Shown here: positions 26,164-35,649 of the stretch, piece after piece | Position numbering within the stretch: position 1 is the first letter of the stretch | Layout: every line of letters starts with the position of its first letter | Made by a program: the position numbers and the translations under genes | Assembly (NCBI RefSeq): GCF_014836595.1 | Contig: NZ_JACSQO010000014.1 | Location: forward strand, 1-64,000 | Direction: 5' to 3' | DNA from: Psychrobacillus faecigallinarum | GTDB taxonomy: Bacteria > Bacillota > Bacilli > Bacillales_A > Planococcaceae | Length of the DNA: 64,000 nt | The notes under the pieces: model-generated | The model's database searches: none | Told to the model about the DNA's origin: nothing | What the model saw: only the letters and a program-made list of their open reading frames with translations

Positions 26164-27684
26164 ATGATTTATGCAAATCCTAATACTGCTGGTGCAGTAG
26201 TTGACTTTAAAGATCATTACGATAATTTTATCGGCGGACAATGGGTAGCTCCAGTTAACGGAGAATACTTCGATGTAGTCTCACCACTTACAGGTAAAGT
26301 ATTTACTAAAGCCGCTCGTTCTACAGAAGCAGATATCGAGCTTGCATTAGATGCTGCTCATGCTGCTAAAGGTGCTTGGGCTGCTACATCTGTAGCCTAC
26401 CGTGCGATTATTTTAAACAAAATTGCTGACCGCATGGAAGAAAACTTAGAAAAAATTGCTGTTGCGGAAACATGGGATAATGGGAAAGCTGTTCGTGAAA
26501 CATTAAATGCTGATATTCCATTGGCAATAGATCATTTCCGTTACTTTGCAGGGGCTATCCGTGCTCAAGAAGGCGGTATTAGTCAAATTGATAACGATAC
26601 AGTAGCTTATCATTTCCATGAGCCAATCGGGGTTGTAGGACAAATTATTCCTTGGAACTTCCCTCTACTAATGGCTGTTTGGAAAATCGCTCCAGCCTTA
26701 GCTGCAGGTAATACAATTGTTATGAAACCAGCTGAACAAACACCTGCTTCATTAATGGTGTTATTAGAGCTTATCCAAGATATCCTACCAACTGGTGTTT
26801 TAAACGTTGTAAACGGTTTCGGTGCAGAAGTTGGGAAACCACTTGCTACAAACCCACGTATCCAAAAAGTAGCGTTCACTGGTTCAACTGGTGTTGGTCG
26901 CTTAATCATGCAATATGCAACTGAAAACATTATTCCTGTAACATTAGAGCTTGGTGGTAAGTCACCTAACGTATTCTTCGAAGACGTTATGGATGCAGAT
27001 GATGAGTTCTTAGACAAAGCAATCGAAGGCTTGGTATTATTCGCTCTTAACTCTGGTGAAATTTGTACTTGTCCATCTCGTGCACTTGTTCAAGAATCAA
27101 TTTATGAAAAATTCATGGAACGTGCATTAGAACGCATTAAAGCTATTAAAATTGGTAACCCATTAGATACAGAAACTATGATGGGCGCTCAAGCTTCCAA
27201 CCAACAATTACAAAAAATTCTTTCTTACATCGAAATTGGTAAAGAAGAAGGCGCAGAATTGTTAATCGGCGGAACTCAAAATAAACTTGAAGGTGACCAC
27301 GAAGGCGGTTACTATGTTGCTCCAACAGTATTCAAAGGGAACAATAAAATGCGTATCTTCCAAGAAGAAATCTTTGGACCAGTACTTTCTGTTACTACAT
27401 TCAAAGACTTTGACGAAGCAATGGAAATTGCGAATGATTCTGAGTTCGGATTAGGTGCTGGAGTTTGGTCTCGTAACATTGACACGGCTTACCGTGCTGG
27501 TCGTGCAATCCAAGCTGGTCGTGTTTGGACAAACACTTACCACCAATACCCTGCTCATGCAGCATTCGGAGGATTCAAGCAATCTGGTATCGGTCGTGAA
27601 AACCACTTAATGATGCTTGAACACTATCAACAAACTAAATGTATGCTAGTTAGCTACAACAAATCAGCAATGGGCTTCTTCTAA
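26164..27684 (+). CDS. Aldehyde dehydrogenase (acetaldehyde dehydrogenase, AldA/ExaC type)
   Basis: The 506-residue NAD-dependent enzyme oxidises aldehydes, probably acetaldehyde, to acids. Visible are the cofactor motif FTGSTGVGR, the general base in LELGGKSPN and the nucleophile cysteine in NSGEICTCPSR, the active-site sequence of the ExaC group. ATG 26164 after GGGGG is chosen over GTG 26131. Codon use (many GGT, CGT, AAC, CCA) looks like that of a strongly expressed gene. The DUF779 gene 23 bases downstream is the usual partner of this enzyme class. A large A+T-rich control region precedes it. Confidence 0.93.
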   Translation: MIYANPNTAGAVVDFKDHYDNFIGGQWVAPVNGEYFDVVSPLTGKVFTKAARSTEADIELALDAAHAAKGAWAATSVAYRAIILNKIADRMEENLEKIAVAETWDNGKAVRETLNADIPLAIDHFRYFAGAIRAQEGGISQIDNDTVAYHFHEPIGVVGQIIPWNFPLLMAVWKIAPALAAGNTIVMKPAEQTPASLMVLLELIQDILPTGVLNVVNGFGAEVGKPLATNPRIQKVAFTGSTGVGRLIMQYATENIIPVTLELGGKSPNVFFEDVMDADDEFLDKAIEGLVLFALNSGEICTCPSRALVQESIYEKFMERALERIKAIKIGNPLDTETMMGAQASNQQLQKILSYIEIGKEEGAELLIGGTQNKLEGDHEGGYYVAPTVFKGNNKMRIFQEEIFGPVLSVTTFKDFDEAMEIANDSEFGLGAGVWSRNIDTAYRAGRAIQAGRVWTNTYHQYPAHAAFGGFKQSGIGRENHLMMLEHYQQTKCMLVSYNKSAMGFF

Positions 27685-27707
27685 AAAGTTAGAAAAGAGA
27701 TGAAAGA

Positions 27708-28067
27708 ATGGTAGAACGCATCGTAGCAACAGAAAAAGCTCTTACGCTAATCAATGAGCTTGAGACAAAGCATGGGGCAATTATGTTCGTACAGTCTGCT
27801 GGCTGCTGCGATGGTTCTGCTCCAATGTGCTACAGGCAGGGAGACTTCTATATCGGAAGTCGTGACCTCCTAATTGGTACAGTTGGAAATGCGCCCTACT
27901 ATATGCACCAGTCTCACTACACTTATTGGCAACATACACAGCTAATATTAGATGTCGTCGAGGGTATGGGGGCCGCCTTTTCTCTCGAAAGCACAGAAGG
28001 TATTGCATTTCATATTCATTCTCGTGTATTTTCAGATGAGGAAAGAGCGGAATTACCTACTCTTTAA
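27708..28067 (+). CDS. DUF779 protein, partner of acetaldehyde dehydrogenase
   Basis: The 119-residue protein carries the DUF779 motif SAGCCDGSAPMCY, three cysteines that could bind a metal or be redox-active, and a C-terminal EGIAFHIHSRVF. The family almost always lies beside ExaC/AldB-type aldehyde dehydrogenases, as here, but its role is not established. AAAAGAGATGAAAG gives a weak binding site. Both genes share a terminator. Confidence 0.88.
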   Translation: MVERIVATEKALTLINELETKHGAIMFVQSAGCCDGSAPMCYRQGDFYIGSRDLLIGTVGNAPYYMHQSHYTYWQHTQLILDVVEGMGAAFSLESTEGIAFHIHSRVFSDEERAELPTL

Positions 28068-28070
28068 CTT

Positions 28071-28113
28071 GATATGGATAAAAAGAATAATCTTTTTATC
28101 CATATTTTTTTAT
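28071..28113 (+). terminator. Terminator of the aldehyde dehydrogenase operon
   Basis: ATATGGATAAAAAGA pairs with TCTTTTTATCCATAT and is followed by T7. Confidence 0.9.
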
Positions 28114-28198
28114 ACCTATTTACACAAATAGTGTAATTAGACTTTCCTCTTTGAAATTTTTATTATAAAATTATTAGATTGTAATATTTCTGTTTGAA

Positions 28199-28240
28199 AA
28201 TAGAGAGTTGGTTTTTACACAAAACCAACTCTATTTATTT
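28199..28240 (+). other. Orphan terminator-like hairpin upstream of the AGCS symporter gene
   Basis: ATAGAGAGTTGGTTTT pairs with AAAACCAACTCTAT (one bulge) and runs into TTATTTA. The previous gene already has its own terminator 90 bases upstream and the next gene begins 124 bases downstream. It could end a short RNA or act in the leader of the symporter mRNA. A TTACAC-5-GTGTAA inverted repeat (28120-28136) lies upstream. Confidence 0.5.
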
Positions 28241-28363
28241 ACTCAACACTATTCATCTTACAAAATGAGTACTTGTGAGATGTTTAGATAAGAGAAATTA
28301 AACCAATCTATATAAAATAGGTATTACATAACTAGCGTTACGGATTTTTAGGAGGAATTAATA

Positions 28364-29779
28364 ATGAGTTTGTTTGAAAGTATGTTACAGGATGTGAATA
28401 ATGCTTTATATTCTTACATATTAATCATACTCTTAGTAGGAGTAGGAATATTTTTCACAGTAAAGACAAAGTTTATTCAAATTAGATTAATACCAGAAAT
28501 GTTCCGTGTTGTTACAGAAAAAGCTACTGTTGATAGTTCTGGAAAAAAAGGCGTCTCTTCCTTTCAGGCTTTTACAATATCTGCGGCCTCTCGCATTGGT
28601 ACCGGCAACATAGCTGGTGTTGCAACCGCTATTGCGCTCGGAGGACCTGGAGCAATATTTTGGATGTGGATGATTGCTATTATTGGTGGTGCTTCTTCTT
28701 TAATAGAAAGTACTCTGGCACAGGTGTACAAAGTTAAAGATGGTAATATGTACCGTGGTGGACCAGCGTACTATATGGAAAAAGGATTAAATAAGCGTTG
28801 GATGGGTATTCTTTTTGCAGTTGTGATTACTCTTACATATGGATTTGTGTTTAATGCAGTGCAAGCCAATACTATCACTATTGCTTTTGAAGAGAGCTTT
28901 GGATCTAGTCGAGTAGTAGTTGGTATCATTTTATCAATATTTACTGCAGTCATAGTTTTCGGTGGTCTTAAACGAATAGTAAGTGTTACGCAAATTCTAG
29001 TACCAGTGATGGCATTAGCATATATTGCTGTTGCTCTTCTTGTAGTTTTTTTGAACATTAGTGAGTTACCAAATGTATTCATTCTTATATTCAAATCAGC
29101 ATTTGGTTTTGAAGAAGCATTTGCAGGGATGGTCGGAGCTGCCATCATGAATGGGATTAAAAGAGGATTATTCTCAAATGAAGCAGGGATGGGTTCTGCC
29201 CCAAACGCAGCGGCGACTGCTTCCGTTTCTCATCCTGTGAAACAAGGTCTCATTCAAACACTTGGTGTTTTTATTGATACAATAATTGTTTGTACATCAA
29301 CAGCTGCCATTGTTTTACTAAGCGATGCATACCTTCAATCTGAAGCGGCTTCGGTCAATTTAACACAGGTTTCTTTAGTTGATAGCTTAGGTAGCTGGGC
29401 AAGTACATTTTTAGCCATCGCGATATTTATGTTTGCTTATAGCTCAGTAATAGGTAACTACTATTACGGCGAAACAAACATCGGATTTATCAAGGAGTCC
29501 AAGACTATGCTACTTATTTTCCGTGTGCTTGTAGTCGGTTTTGTTATGTTTGGTTCTGTGGCAAAAGTTCAACTTGTATGGGATTTAGCTGACCTCTTTA
29601 TGGCTTTAATGGCTATCATTAACCTAGTTGCTATCCTTATGCTATGGAAAATTGCCAAACGTGTTATAAATGATTATGTGTTACAACGAAAAAAAGGATT
29701 GGATCCTGTATTCTACAAGAAAAATGTGCCTGACATAGGAGAAGTAGAATGCTGGGGTGATGAAGACAAAGATCGTTAA
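28364..29779 (+). CDS. Alanine/glycine:sodium symporter (AGCS family), copy 1
   Basis: The 471-residue membrane protein with about 10-11 helices takes up alanine or glycine (glutamine in AlsT-type members) with sodium. Family signatures are FQAFTISAASRIGTGNIAGVATAI near residue 65 and GIKRGLFSNEAGMGSAPNAAATA near residue 270. GGAGG lies before the ATG. A second family member is encoded at 42636-43991. The substrate cannot be told apart from sequence alone. Confidence 0.92.
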   Translation: MSLFESMLQDVNNALYSYILIILLVGVGIFFTVKTKFIQIRLIPEMFRVVTEKATVDSSGKKGVSSFQAFTISAASRIGTGNIAGVATAIALGGPGAIFWMWMIAIIGGASSLIESTLAQVYKVKDGNMYRGGPAYYMEKGLNKRWMGILFAVVITLTYGFVFNAVQANTITIAFEESFGSSRVVVGIILSIFTAVIVFGGLKRIVSVTQILVPVMALAYIAVALLVVFLNISELPNVFILIFKSAFGFEEAFAGMVGAAIMNGIKRGLFSNEAGMGSAPNAAATASVSHPVKQGLIQTLGVFIDTIIVCTSTAAIVLLSDAYLQSEAASVNLTQVSLVDSLGSWASTFLAIAIFMFAYSSVIGNYYYGETNIGFIKESKTMLLIFRVLVVGFVMFGSVAKVQLVWDLADLFMALMAIINLVAILMLWKIAKRVINDYVLQRKKGLDPVFYKKNVPDIGEVECWGDEDKDR

Positions 29780-29785
29780 CATTAT

Positions 29786-29826
29786 AAATGGTTGGTAGTG
29801 AAATATCACTATCAACCATTTTTTAT
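29786..29826 (+). terminator. Terminator of AGCS copy 1
   Basis: AATGGTTGGTAGTGA pairs with TCACTATCAACCATT and is followed by T6. Confidence 0.9.
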
Positions 29827-29898
29827 TGCTATTTAGTATTTTCTATAATACAATGAAAACAGAATATACGTTCGCATTAAAAGGGGATGACCTTAAAC

Positions 29899-30474
29899 AT
29901 GGAGAATAGATGTAATTGGGTAGTTGGCAAGGAACCTTTATACAAAGAATATCATGACCGAGAATGGGGTGTCCCCGTTTATGATGATAGACACCTATTT
30001 GAGATGCTATGTCTCGAAGGCGCTCAAGCAGGACTTAGCTGGTGGACAATACTACAAAAACGTGAAAATTATCGCCAAGCATTTGATAACTTTGAGGCCA
30101 ACAAAATTATTAATTACAATGAAGAAAAGATTCAATCTCTTCGTGAGAACAGCGGAATTGTTCGAAACCGTCTTAAAATTCTTAGTGTGATAACTAACGC
30201 CCACGCTTTCCTAAAAATTCAAAAGGAACATGGATCTTTTTCTAATTATATTTGGAATTTTGTTGATGGCTCTCCTATTATTAATCATTGGAATTCGGTT
30301 ACTGATGTACCTACTTCCAATGAAATAAGTGATTCAATGAGTAAACGTTTAAAAAAAGATGGCTTTGTTTTTGTTGGAAGCACTATTTGCTATTCATATA
30401 TGCAGGCTGTTGGAATGATCAACGACCACACGATAGACTGTTATCTTCATCCCTCCAACTTAAAAAAGCGTTAA
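29899..30474 (+). CDS. tag: DNA-3-methyladenine glycosylase I
   Basis: The 191-residue base-excision repair enzyme removes 3-methyladenine from alkylated DNA. Zinc ligands of the Tag family are present: Cys in RCNW and His in EYHDREWG near the N-terminus, and His and Cys in NDHTIDC near the end; LCLEGAQAGLSWWTILQKRE is the family core. I prefer ATG 29899 (MENRCNW), which gives the N-terminus of known Tag proteins; the ATG at 29887 touches the AAGGGG sequence that is the likely ribosome-binding site. It stands alone. Confidence 0.92.
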   Translation: MENRCNWVVGKEPLYKEYHDREWGVPVYDDRHLFEMLCLEGAQAGLSWWTILQKRENYRQAFDNFEANKIINYNEEKIQSLRENSGIVRNRLKILSVITNAHAFLKIQKEHGSFSNYIWNFVDGSPIINHWNSVTDVPTSNEISDSMSKRLKKDGFVFVGSTICYSYMQAVGMINDHTIDCYLHPSNLKKR

Positions 30475-30738
30475 AATATACTGTATTTGCCCTTTAGTTC
30501 TAATTTCCCTTGTTTTAATGTAGGTTTGGACAGACTTATTCTATATCATTGCCGAATAATTTTAGACTGTTGAGTCCACTGACTTTACGTCTTTTTAATA
30601 ATCTTATAGATATGCCTGTCCGTAGACTTCCTACAATGCTGAAGGATTATCATTCCCCGCAAAACACGATGTCTAAAGCTAAGATCAAGATGCTCTCCTA
30701 TAATCAAAGGGATTAAAGCTATCGTTTAGATTACTCTT
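30475..30738. other. Intergenic stretch without a recognised gene
   Basis: An open plus-strand frame of about 67 codons (30515-30716) reads protein-like (e.g. LTLRLFNNLIDMPVRRLP) but has no ribosome-binding site or near-terminal start and no family I know. No clear terminator for tag was seen. Confidence 0.3.
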
Positions 30739-31431
30739 TTATGCATTATAGAATTCATTTGTGAGCCTCTCCATGTATTCCTCTTCACTTTCTCCGTCTC
30801 CCTGTTGGTATTTTTCCATTAAAATTGGTGTTAGCTTAGACCAAAGTACATCCATTATATAGATATCTCGATCAAAGATATTATCTAACTCCTCTAAAGT
30901 AACTCCAATGCTTTTAGCATATTGCTCCTTTTCTTCTGGAACAATGCCCTTTACATTCTCTTCTATATAGCTAGCAACCTCTGAAGGTTTAACCTCGATA
31001 TTATATTTCTTTTTAGCCATTTCTATCGCCAACAAATTTTCCTTCACATAATATTGGGAGTATACTTTTAACTCCTTTTTATCATATTCTTTATTTCCTA
31101 TAACGCTTTCTACCTTTAAGCGGAACTCCATTTTGTCTTCATTGAAGTAAGTTGAGAGGCTCTCCTCTGTACCCTTTTCAATTTCTTCTTGAACTGAAAA
31201 GCTAGGGATTTCCTCCAAAACCTGTTCAATTGCTTGATCTAACTTTGCATAATCTAATTCCACAATATTTTCTTCACCTTCGTGGCTATGTCCCTCATGG
31301 TCATCATGGTCATGACCGTCATGCTCCTCCTCAGCTATACCTGTACCATTAGAAATTTCCTCATCCTTACCACAGGCTGTAAGTATACTCAAAATTATCA
31401 ATCCCAACAAAAATATATTTATTTTCTTCAT
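30739..31431 (-). CDS. Lipoprotein with a histidine-rich metal-binding segment
   Basis: The 230-residue exported lipoprotein has a signal peptide ending in LTAC (anchored cysteine about residue 20), followed by an Asp/His-rich stretch EEHDGHDHDDHEGHSHEGEE (residues 35-54) that resembles metal-binding loops of zinc or nickel proteins. The rest is highly charged and helical, with a weak likeness to the SurA/foldase N-terminal region (KVYSQYYVKENLLAIEMAKKKYNIEVKPSEV), but no complete PPIase domain is seen. A role in metal capture at the membrane is inference from the His-rich segment. It is monocistronic. Confidence 0.75.
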   Translation of the reverse strand: MKKINIFLLGLIILSILTACGKDEEISNGTGIAEEEHDGHDHDDHEGHSHEGEENIVELDYAKLDQAIEQVLEEIPSFSVQEEIEKGTEESLSTYFNEDKMEFRLKVESVIGNKEYDKKELKVYSQYYVKENLLAIEMAKKKYNIEVKPSEVASYIEENVKGIVPEEKEQYAKSIGVTLEELDNIFDRDIYIMDVLWSKLTPILMEKYQQGDGESEEEYMERLTNEFYNA

Positions 31432-31525
31432 GTCATCTCTCCTTCAATAAATATTGACGTCCCTTATGTTTTCCTAATAGATGTTGTGGTAAAGAAATAA
31501 AAAAACAACTTTAGTAGGGTGTCAA

Positions 31526-32033
31526 TTGTTTGATTTAAACTGGATGGAAATCTGGCGAATAATCCTATTAGGTGTCATGGCTTATATCGTCTAAATCATC
31601 ATGTTGAGACTTGCTGGAAAACGCTCCTTAGCACAGTTAAATGCCTTTGACTTGTAATCACAGTATCTATTGGTTCAGTATTTGCTACTATTATGCTTGT
31701 AAGGTCTCTATTTTCGATGGAATTGCAGCTTTATTTGTGTTAATTGCTCTCCAATGGCTATTTTCGTTTAGCAGTAAAAAATCAGATACTTTTGATGATA
31801 TTGTAACTGCAGATGTAGCATTGCTTTATTACAGTGGAAGCTATTTTTATAAAACAATGAAAAAAGAAAGAATACGTGAAGATGAAGTTATCCAATCGGT
31901 TCGAATGGATGGTAATTTATCTATGGATGAAGTTCAAGTCGTTATTTTAGAATCCATTGGTGAGCTTTCTATCATCCCAAAATCTAACCATTCCAAGGAA
32001 GATACAATAATTAACATAAAAAATCGATCATGA
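31526..32033 (+). pseudogene. Inactivated DUF421 (YetF-family) membrane protein gene
   Basis: The translation reads LFDLNWMEIWRIILLG, an in-frame TAA (31592-31594), then IIMLRLAGKRSLAQLNAFDL with the family motif AGKR-L--NAFDL. A frame change follows into ITVSIGSVFATIM, and after a further frame change near 31710 the C-terminal domain continues intact (DGIAALFVLIALQWLF ... IQSVRMDGNLSMDEVQVVIL ... ELSIIPK). Part of the membrane region also seems missing between the two. At least three lesions make this a pseudogene. DUF421 proteins usually have about 220 residues. Confidence 0.85.
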
Positions 32034-32148
32034 CGCGCAAGCCAAGATAGTTAATTTAATGCACTATGCTATTTTTTGAATTTGAAGTTTTTTTTACTTC
32101 CTCCAGGGTAATAATTAATATAGAAAACATTTTAAAGGAGGAGATAGC

Positions 32149-33288
32149 TTGAAGGCAGTAACTTATCAAGGTGCAAAGGATATACAAGTTAAAGAAGTTC
32201 CCGATGCCAAAATTGAAAAAAGCGACGATATTGTTGTACGTATTACTACTACTGCTATTTGTGGGTCAGACCTACATATTTACAGAGGCGGTATGCCAAC
32301 ACGTAAGGATTTTGTAATCGGGCATGAACCCATGGGAATAGTGGAAGAAGTAGGTCCATCAGTAACAAAAGTAAAAAAGGGTGACCGGGTTGTAATTCCT
32401 TTTAACGTTTCATGTGGAGAATGCTTTTATTGTCAAAATGAAATGGAAAGTCAGTGTGATAATTCCAATGATAATCCGCTAATCGACTCTGGAGCCTACT
32501 TAGGCTACACAGAGCGATATGGCAACTTCCCTGGTGGCCAAGCCGAGTATTTACGTGTGCCCTATGGAAATTATATGCCTTTCAAAATACCAGAATCCTG
32601 TGAATTGGAAGATGAGTCATTGCTGTTCCTTTCAGACGTACTTCCTACAGCTTACTGGAGTATCGAGCACTCAGGGATGAAACAAGGAGATACAGTTGCA
32701 GTACTTGGCTCTGGACCTATCGGACTCATGGTACAGCAATTTGCTTGGATGAAAGGCGCAAAACGTGTTATAGCGGTCGATCATTTAGCATATCGTTTAA
32801 ATCATGCTGTTAAAATGAACAAAGTAGAAGCATACAACTTCGAAGAATACGATGATATGGGTAAATACATTAGAGAAATTACAAACGGCGGTGTAGACGT
32901 GGTTATCGACTGCGTTGGTATGGATGGCAAAATGTCTACAATGGAAAAAGTCGGACAAAAGCTTAAATTGCAGGGTGGTACTTTAAGCGCCATTGATATT
33001 GGAATAGAAGCGGTAAGAAAGTTCGGTACAATCCAATTAACCGGTGTTTATGGTTCCAATTACAATATGTTCCCTCTCGGTAATATTTTTGAGCGAAATG
33101 TAACTATAAAAACCGGACAAGCACCTGTTGTACACTATATGCCTAAACTATATGAAATGATTACTAATGGAGATATTGATCCTACTCAAATTATTACGCA
33201 TAGAGTCCCGTTAGAGCAGGCTAGTGAAGCCTATAAAATATTTCATGATCATGAAGAGGAAAGTATTAAATTTGTCTTAAAACCATAA
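32149..33288 (+). CDS. Zinc-dependent medium-chain alcohol dehydrogenase (formaldehyde-dehydrogenase-like)
   Basis: The 379-residue NAD(P)-dependent oxidoreductase has the catalytic zinc ligands C38 in CGSDLH and H61-E62 in IGHEPMG, structural zinc cysteines spaced C-x2-C-x2-C-x7-C in CGECFYCQNEMESQC, and the Rossmann motif LGSGPIGLM. The insertion after the structural zinc (GAYLGYTERYGNFPGGQAE) is typical of the glutathione-independent formaldehyde dehydrogenase-like branch. The substrate is unknown. The start is TTG 32149, seven bases after GGAGGAG. Confidence 0.9.
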   Translation: MKAVTYQGAKDIQVKEVPDAKIEKSDDIVVRITTTAICGSDLHIYRGGMPTRKDFVIGHEPMGIVEEVGPSVTKVKKGDRVVIPFNVSCGECFYCQNEMESQCDNSNDNPLIDSGAYLGYTERYGNFPGGQAEYLRVPYGNYMPFKIPESCELEDESLLFLSDVLPTAYWSIEHSGMKQGDTVAVLGSGPIGLMVQQFAWMKGAKRVIAVDHLAYRLNHAVKMNKVEAYNFEEYDDMGKYIREITNGGVDVVIDCVGMDGKMSTMEKVGQKLKLQGGTLSAIDIGIEAVRKFGTIQLTGVYGSNYNMFPLGNIFERNVTIKTGQAPVVHYMPKLYEMITNGDIDPTQIITHRVPLEQASEAYKIFHDHEEESIKFVLKP

Positions 33289-33293
33289 AACAC

Positions 33294-33325
33294 AAAAAAC
33301 GTAAGCTAGAAGCTTACGTTTTTTA
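33294..33325. terminator. Bidirectional terminator between the alcohol dehydrogenase and EamA genes
   Basis: AAAACGTAAGCT pairs with AGCTTACGTTTT (loop AGA) with A- and T-runs on the flanks. Confidence 0.9.
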
Positions 33326-34231
33326 TAACTCATCTGCTATTCCTAATAAAGCAATGCCCACGATTACTACGATTATTACACCGTATTGCTTCTTCGTTAG
33401 CTTCTCTTTTAAAAAGACTCTAGATAGTAACACAGAAAAAATACTATAGGAAGCAATGATTGGAGCCGCAATGATTGCATTTGAAGACATGGCAAATACA
33501 TAAAAGAACTGACCTATTGTTTCTAAAATAGCTGCACTTGTCTTGTCTCTTTCTTTGAATATATTAAACTTGACTTTTTTTATAGCCTTCAGATAAACAA
33601 AAGCCACTACCGCACAAATAAAAAATGTAAACTCATACGCTAGTAGAGCTGCGTCCTCCCCGATTAAACTAAGCTCATCTAAATATACTGCATCAGCAAA
33701 CGTTCCAAGCCCGTCAATTAATGCGTACAAAATTGGAAATATAATAGCCATAAATCCAATAGTATATTTAGTATCTATAGTTTTAGGTTTTGCTTGCAGC
33801 ACTTGTTTTTCCAGTTGTTTTTCAAAAACAGCTAGTCCGATTACCCCTAATGTAATAATAATAATAGATATTATTTCTAAAGCACTTAGCGAGTGGGTAA
33901 AAAAGATAAATAAGAGTATCGTTGTAATAGCGCCAGAGGAGTTTTGAACCGGCGATGCTATTGAGAGTTCTAAGTATCTCAACCCAATATATCCTATAGC
34001 CATTGATAGTATGTAAAGTGCAGAAACAGGTAGATACAACACCATATCCATCGGATCAAATTGAATGCCCTTAAGGAACATGTACAATGTTCCATGAATT
34101 CCCATGACCAAACCTACCATTACAACTATTTTTAAATGGCTAAATTTATCCTTGGGATCTGTACCCTTTTTATAAAATAAGTCTGCTCCTCCCCATGCTA
34201 AGGCAGTCAAAAGAGCAAATATAAACCACAT
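33323..34231 (-). CDS. EamA/DMT-family transporter
   Basis: The 302-residue protein has ten predicted membrane segments in two EamA repeats of about 145 residues, starting MWFIFALLTALAWGGADLFYKKG. DMT members export amino acids, nucleosides or other metabolites; the cargo cannot be read. ATG 34231 with AAAGGGGAAG upstream is chosen over 34270. The gene is convergent with the alcohol dehydrogenase gene. Confidence 0.88.
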   Translation of the reverse strand: MWFIFALLTALAWGGADLFYKKGTDPKDKFSHLKIVVMVGLVMGIHGTLYMFLKGIQFDPMDMVLYLPVSALYILSMAIGYIGLRYLELSIASPVQNSSGAITTILLFIFFTHSLSALEIISIIIITLGVIGLAVFEKQLEKQVLQAKPKTIDTKYTIGFMAIIFPILYALIDGLGTFADAVYLDELSLIGEDAALLAYEFTFFICAVVAFVYLKAIKKVKFNIFKERDKTSAAILETIGQFFYVFAMSSNAIIAAPIIASYSIFSVLLSRVFLKEKLTKKQYGVIIVVIVGIALLGIADEL

Positions 34232-34349
34232 AAGTCTTCCCCTTTTCTCTTTCAATTCTTGAGATATCAAATGTAAATGAAGCTATACAATTATATTAAA
34301 TGAACTTGTAATGTCAATACTCTAGGAATAAGTTGGAATACTAAATAAA

Positions 34350-34388
34350 TTTGGCTACCATTGCTCAAGTGAGTGATGGTAGCCAAAT
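34350..34388 (-). terminator. Terminator of the MFS transporter gene
   Basis: TTTGGCTACCAT pairs with ATGGTAGCCAAA around a 13-base loop. Confidence 0.75.
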
Positions 34389-34394
34389 ATTGGT

Positions 34395-35582
34395 TCACAT
34401 TTTATCGGTCACAAAGTGGATAGGATTCTTAGATTTTGTAAAAAATATAAGTATAGCAAGAACACCGAGAAGTATAGCGATGAGAATTAGAAAGCTAACT
34501 CCCTCAAACAATTGAATAAACAATCCTCCAAAGAAGGGGCCTGAAAGGCTTCCTAGACTGAAAAAAATACCACAGATTAAATTTCCAGTAGGCAATAGCT
34601 CTTTTGGGGTTAAATCAGTCATATAAGCTATGCCGAGAGAAAAGGTAGATCCTACAAAGGTTCCCGCTATAAAGAAGAAAGCACCTACAACTATTGCAGA
34701 GGTTTCAAAAAAGCTAGCTGCTCCAAATGTACAAGCACCTAATCCAAGCATACTATACAAAACTTGCCTTCTGCCCAAGCGATCACTCAACATGCCAAGG
34801 GGTAATTGAGAAGCTACTCCCCCAATGGAAAATGCGGCTAAAATATATGATAAATGACTAATTTCAATCGAGTTCCGTAGAGCATATACCGGATAAATAG
34901 CATTCAGGGAAGATTCCAAAAAGCCATAACTAAATGGCGGAATAAAAGCAATCCATGCTACAGCAAAAGTTGCTCCAAATCGTTTCCATGTCCCGTTTAC
35001 AGTTGAAGAAGAAATTGTTTCTGGCTTTTCATTTTTCAAGAAAAATACTAGAACCCAGGCACATAAACATAAAAGCCCTGAGACGATAAACGGAAGACCC
35101 TCAAAAATTTCTACCAGTTGAACAAACAAAGGTCCAACTGCAAAGCCTAGCCCAAAAGAAAGTCCGTAAATGGCTATATTTCTTCCCAAGCGATCCTGAG
35201 GAGAAAAACTAGTAATCCACGTTTGAGTAGAAAAATGGAGTGCGTGATCACCAATTCCTATTAACAAACGAAGCACAAACCAAAAGGCTACGCTTTTCCA
35301 TAAAGGAAAAAGCAGAAGTGAAACTATAACTATAAGCCCACCTATAACAATCATCGGCTTGTATCCATATTTGCGTAGTGGTGGCTCGATGAACGGGGAG
35401 ATTAACAAAGTACCTATGTATAAACCTGTCGCACTCAATCCATTTAATGTTGCACTTACCCCATCCTGTTCAAAAATGACCGAGATTAAAGGCAAGAGCA
35501 TCCCCTGCGAAAATCCTGAAATGGAAACTATAATAACTAATATTTTAAAACGTCTGCTCTCTAAAGCTGTAAATTGTTGCAT
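34395..35582 (-). CDS. Major facilitator superfamily transporter
   Basis: The 395-residue, 12-helix secondary transporter has the MFS loop motif GMLSDRLGRRQVLYS between helices 8 and 9 and TSFSPQDRLGRNIAIYG in the first half. Length and layout fit the DHA1 drug-exporter or YfkF/YcaD-like MFS groups; the substrate is unknown. GAGG lies eight bases before the ATG. It is a single-gene unit with its own terminator. Confidence 0.88.
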   Translation of the reverse strand: MQQFTALESRRFKILVIIVSISGFSQGMLLPLISVIFEQDGVSATLNGLSATGLYIGTLLISPFIEPPLRKYGYKPMIVIGGLIVIVSLLLFPLWKSVAFWFVLRLLIGIGDHALHFSTQTWITSFSPQDRLGRNIAIYGLSFGLGFAVGPLFVQLVEIFEGLPFIVSGLLCLCAWVLVFFLKNEKPETISSSTVNGTWKRFGATFAVAWIAFIPPFSYGFLESSLNAIYPVYALRNSIEISHLSYILAAFSIGGVASQLPLGMLSDRLGRRQVLYSMLGLGACTFGAASFFETSAIVVGAFFFIAGTFVGSTFSLGIAYMTDLTPKELLPTGNLICGIFFSLGSLSGPFFGGLFIQLFEGVSFLILIAILLGVLAILIFFTKSKNPIHFVTDKM

Positions 35583-35649
35583 TGGATAACCTCTTCATCT
35601 TTTTAATATAATCCAGGTTATCATAACAAAATTTTCATGCTATTTAAAC

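Noticed and set aside
30515..30716. Open plus-strand frame of about 67 codons after tag
   Set aside because: It has no start with a binding site and no recognisable family; an open stretch of this length can occur by chance. Kept only as a note.
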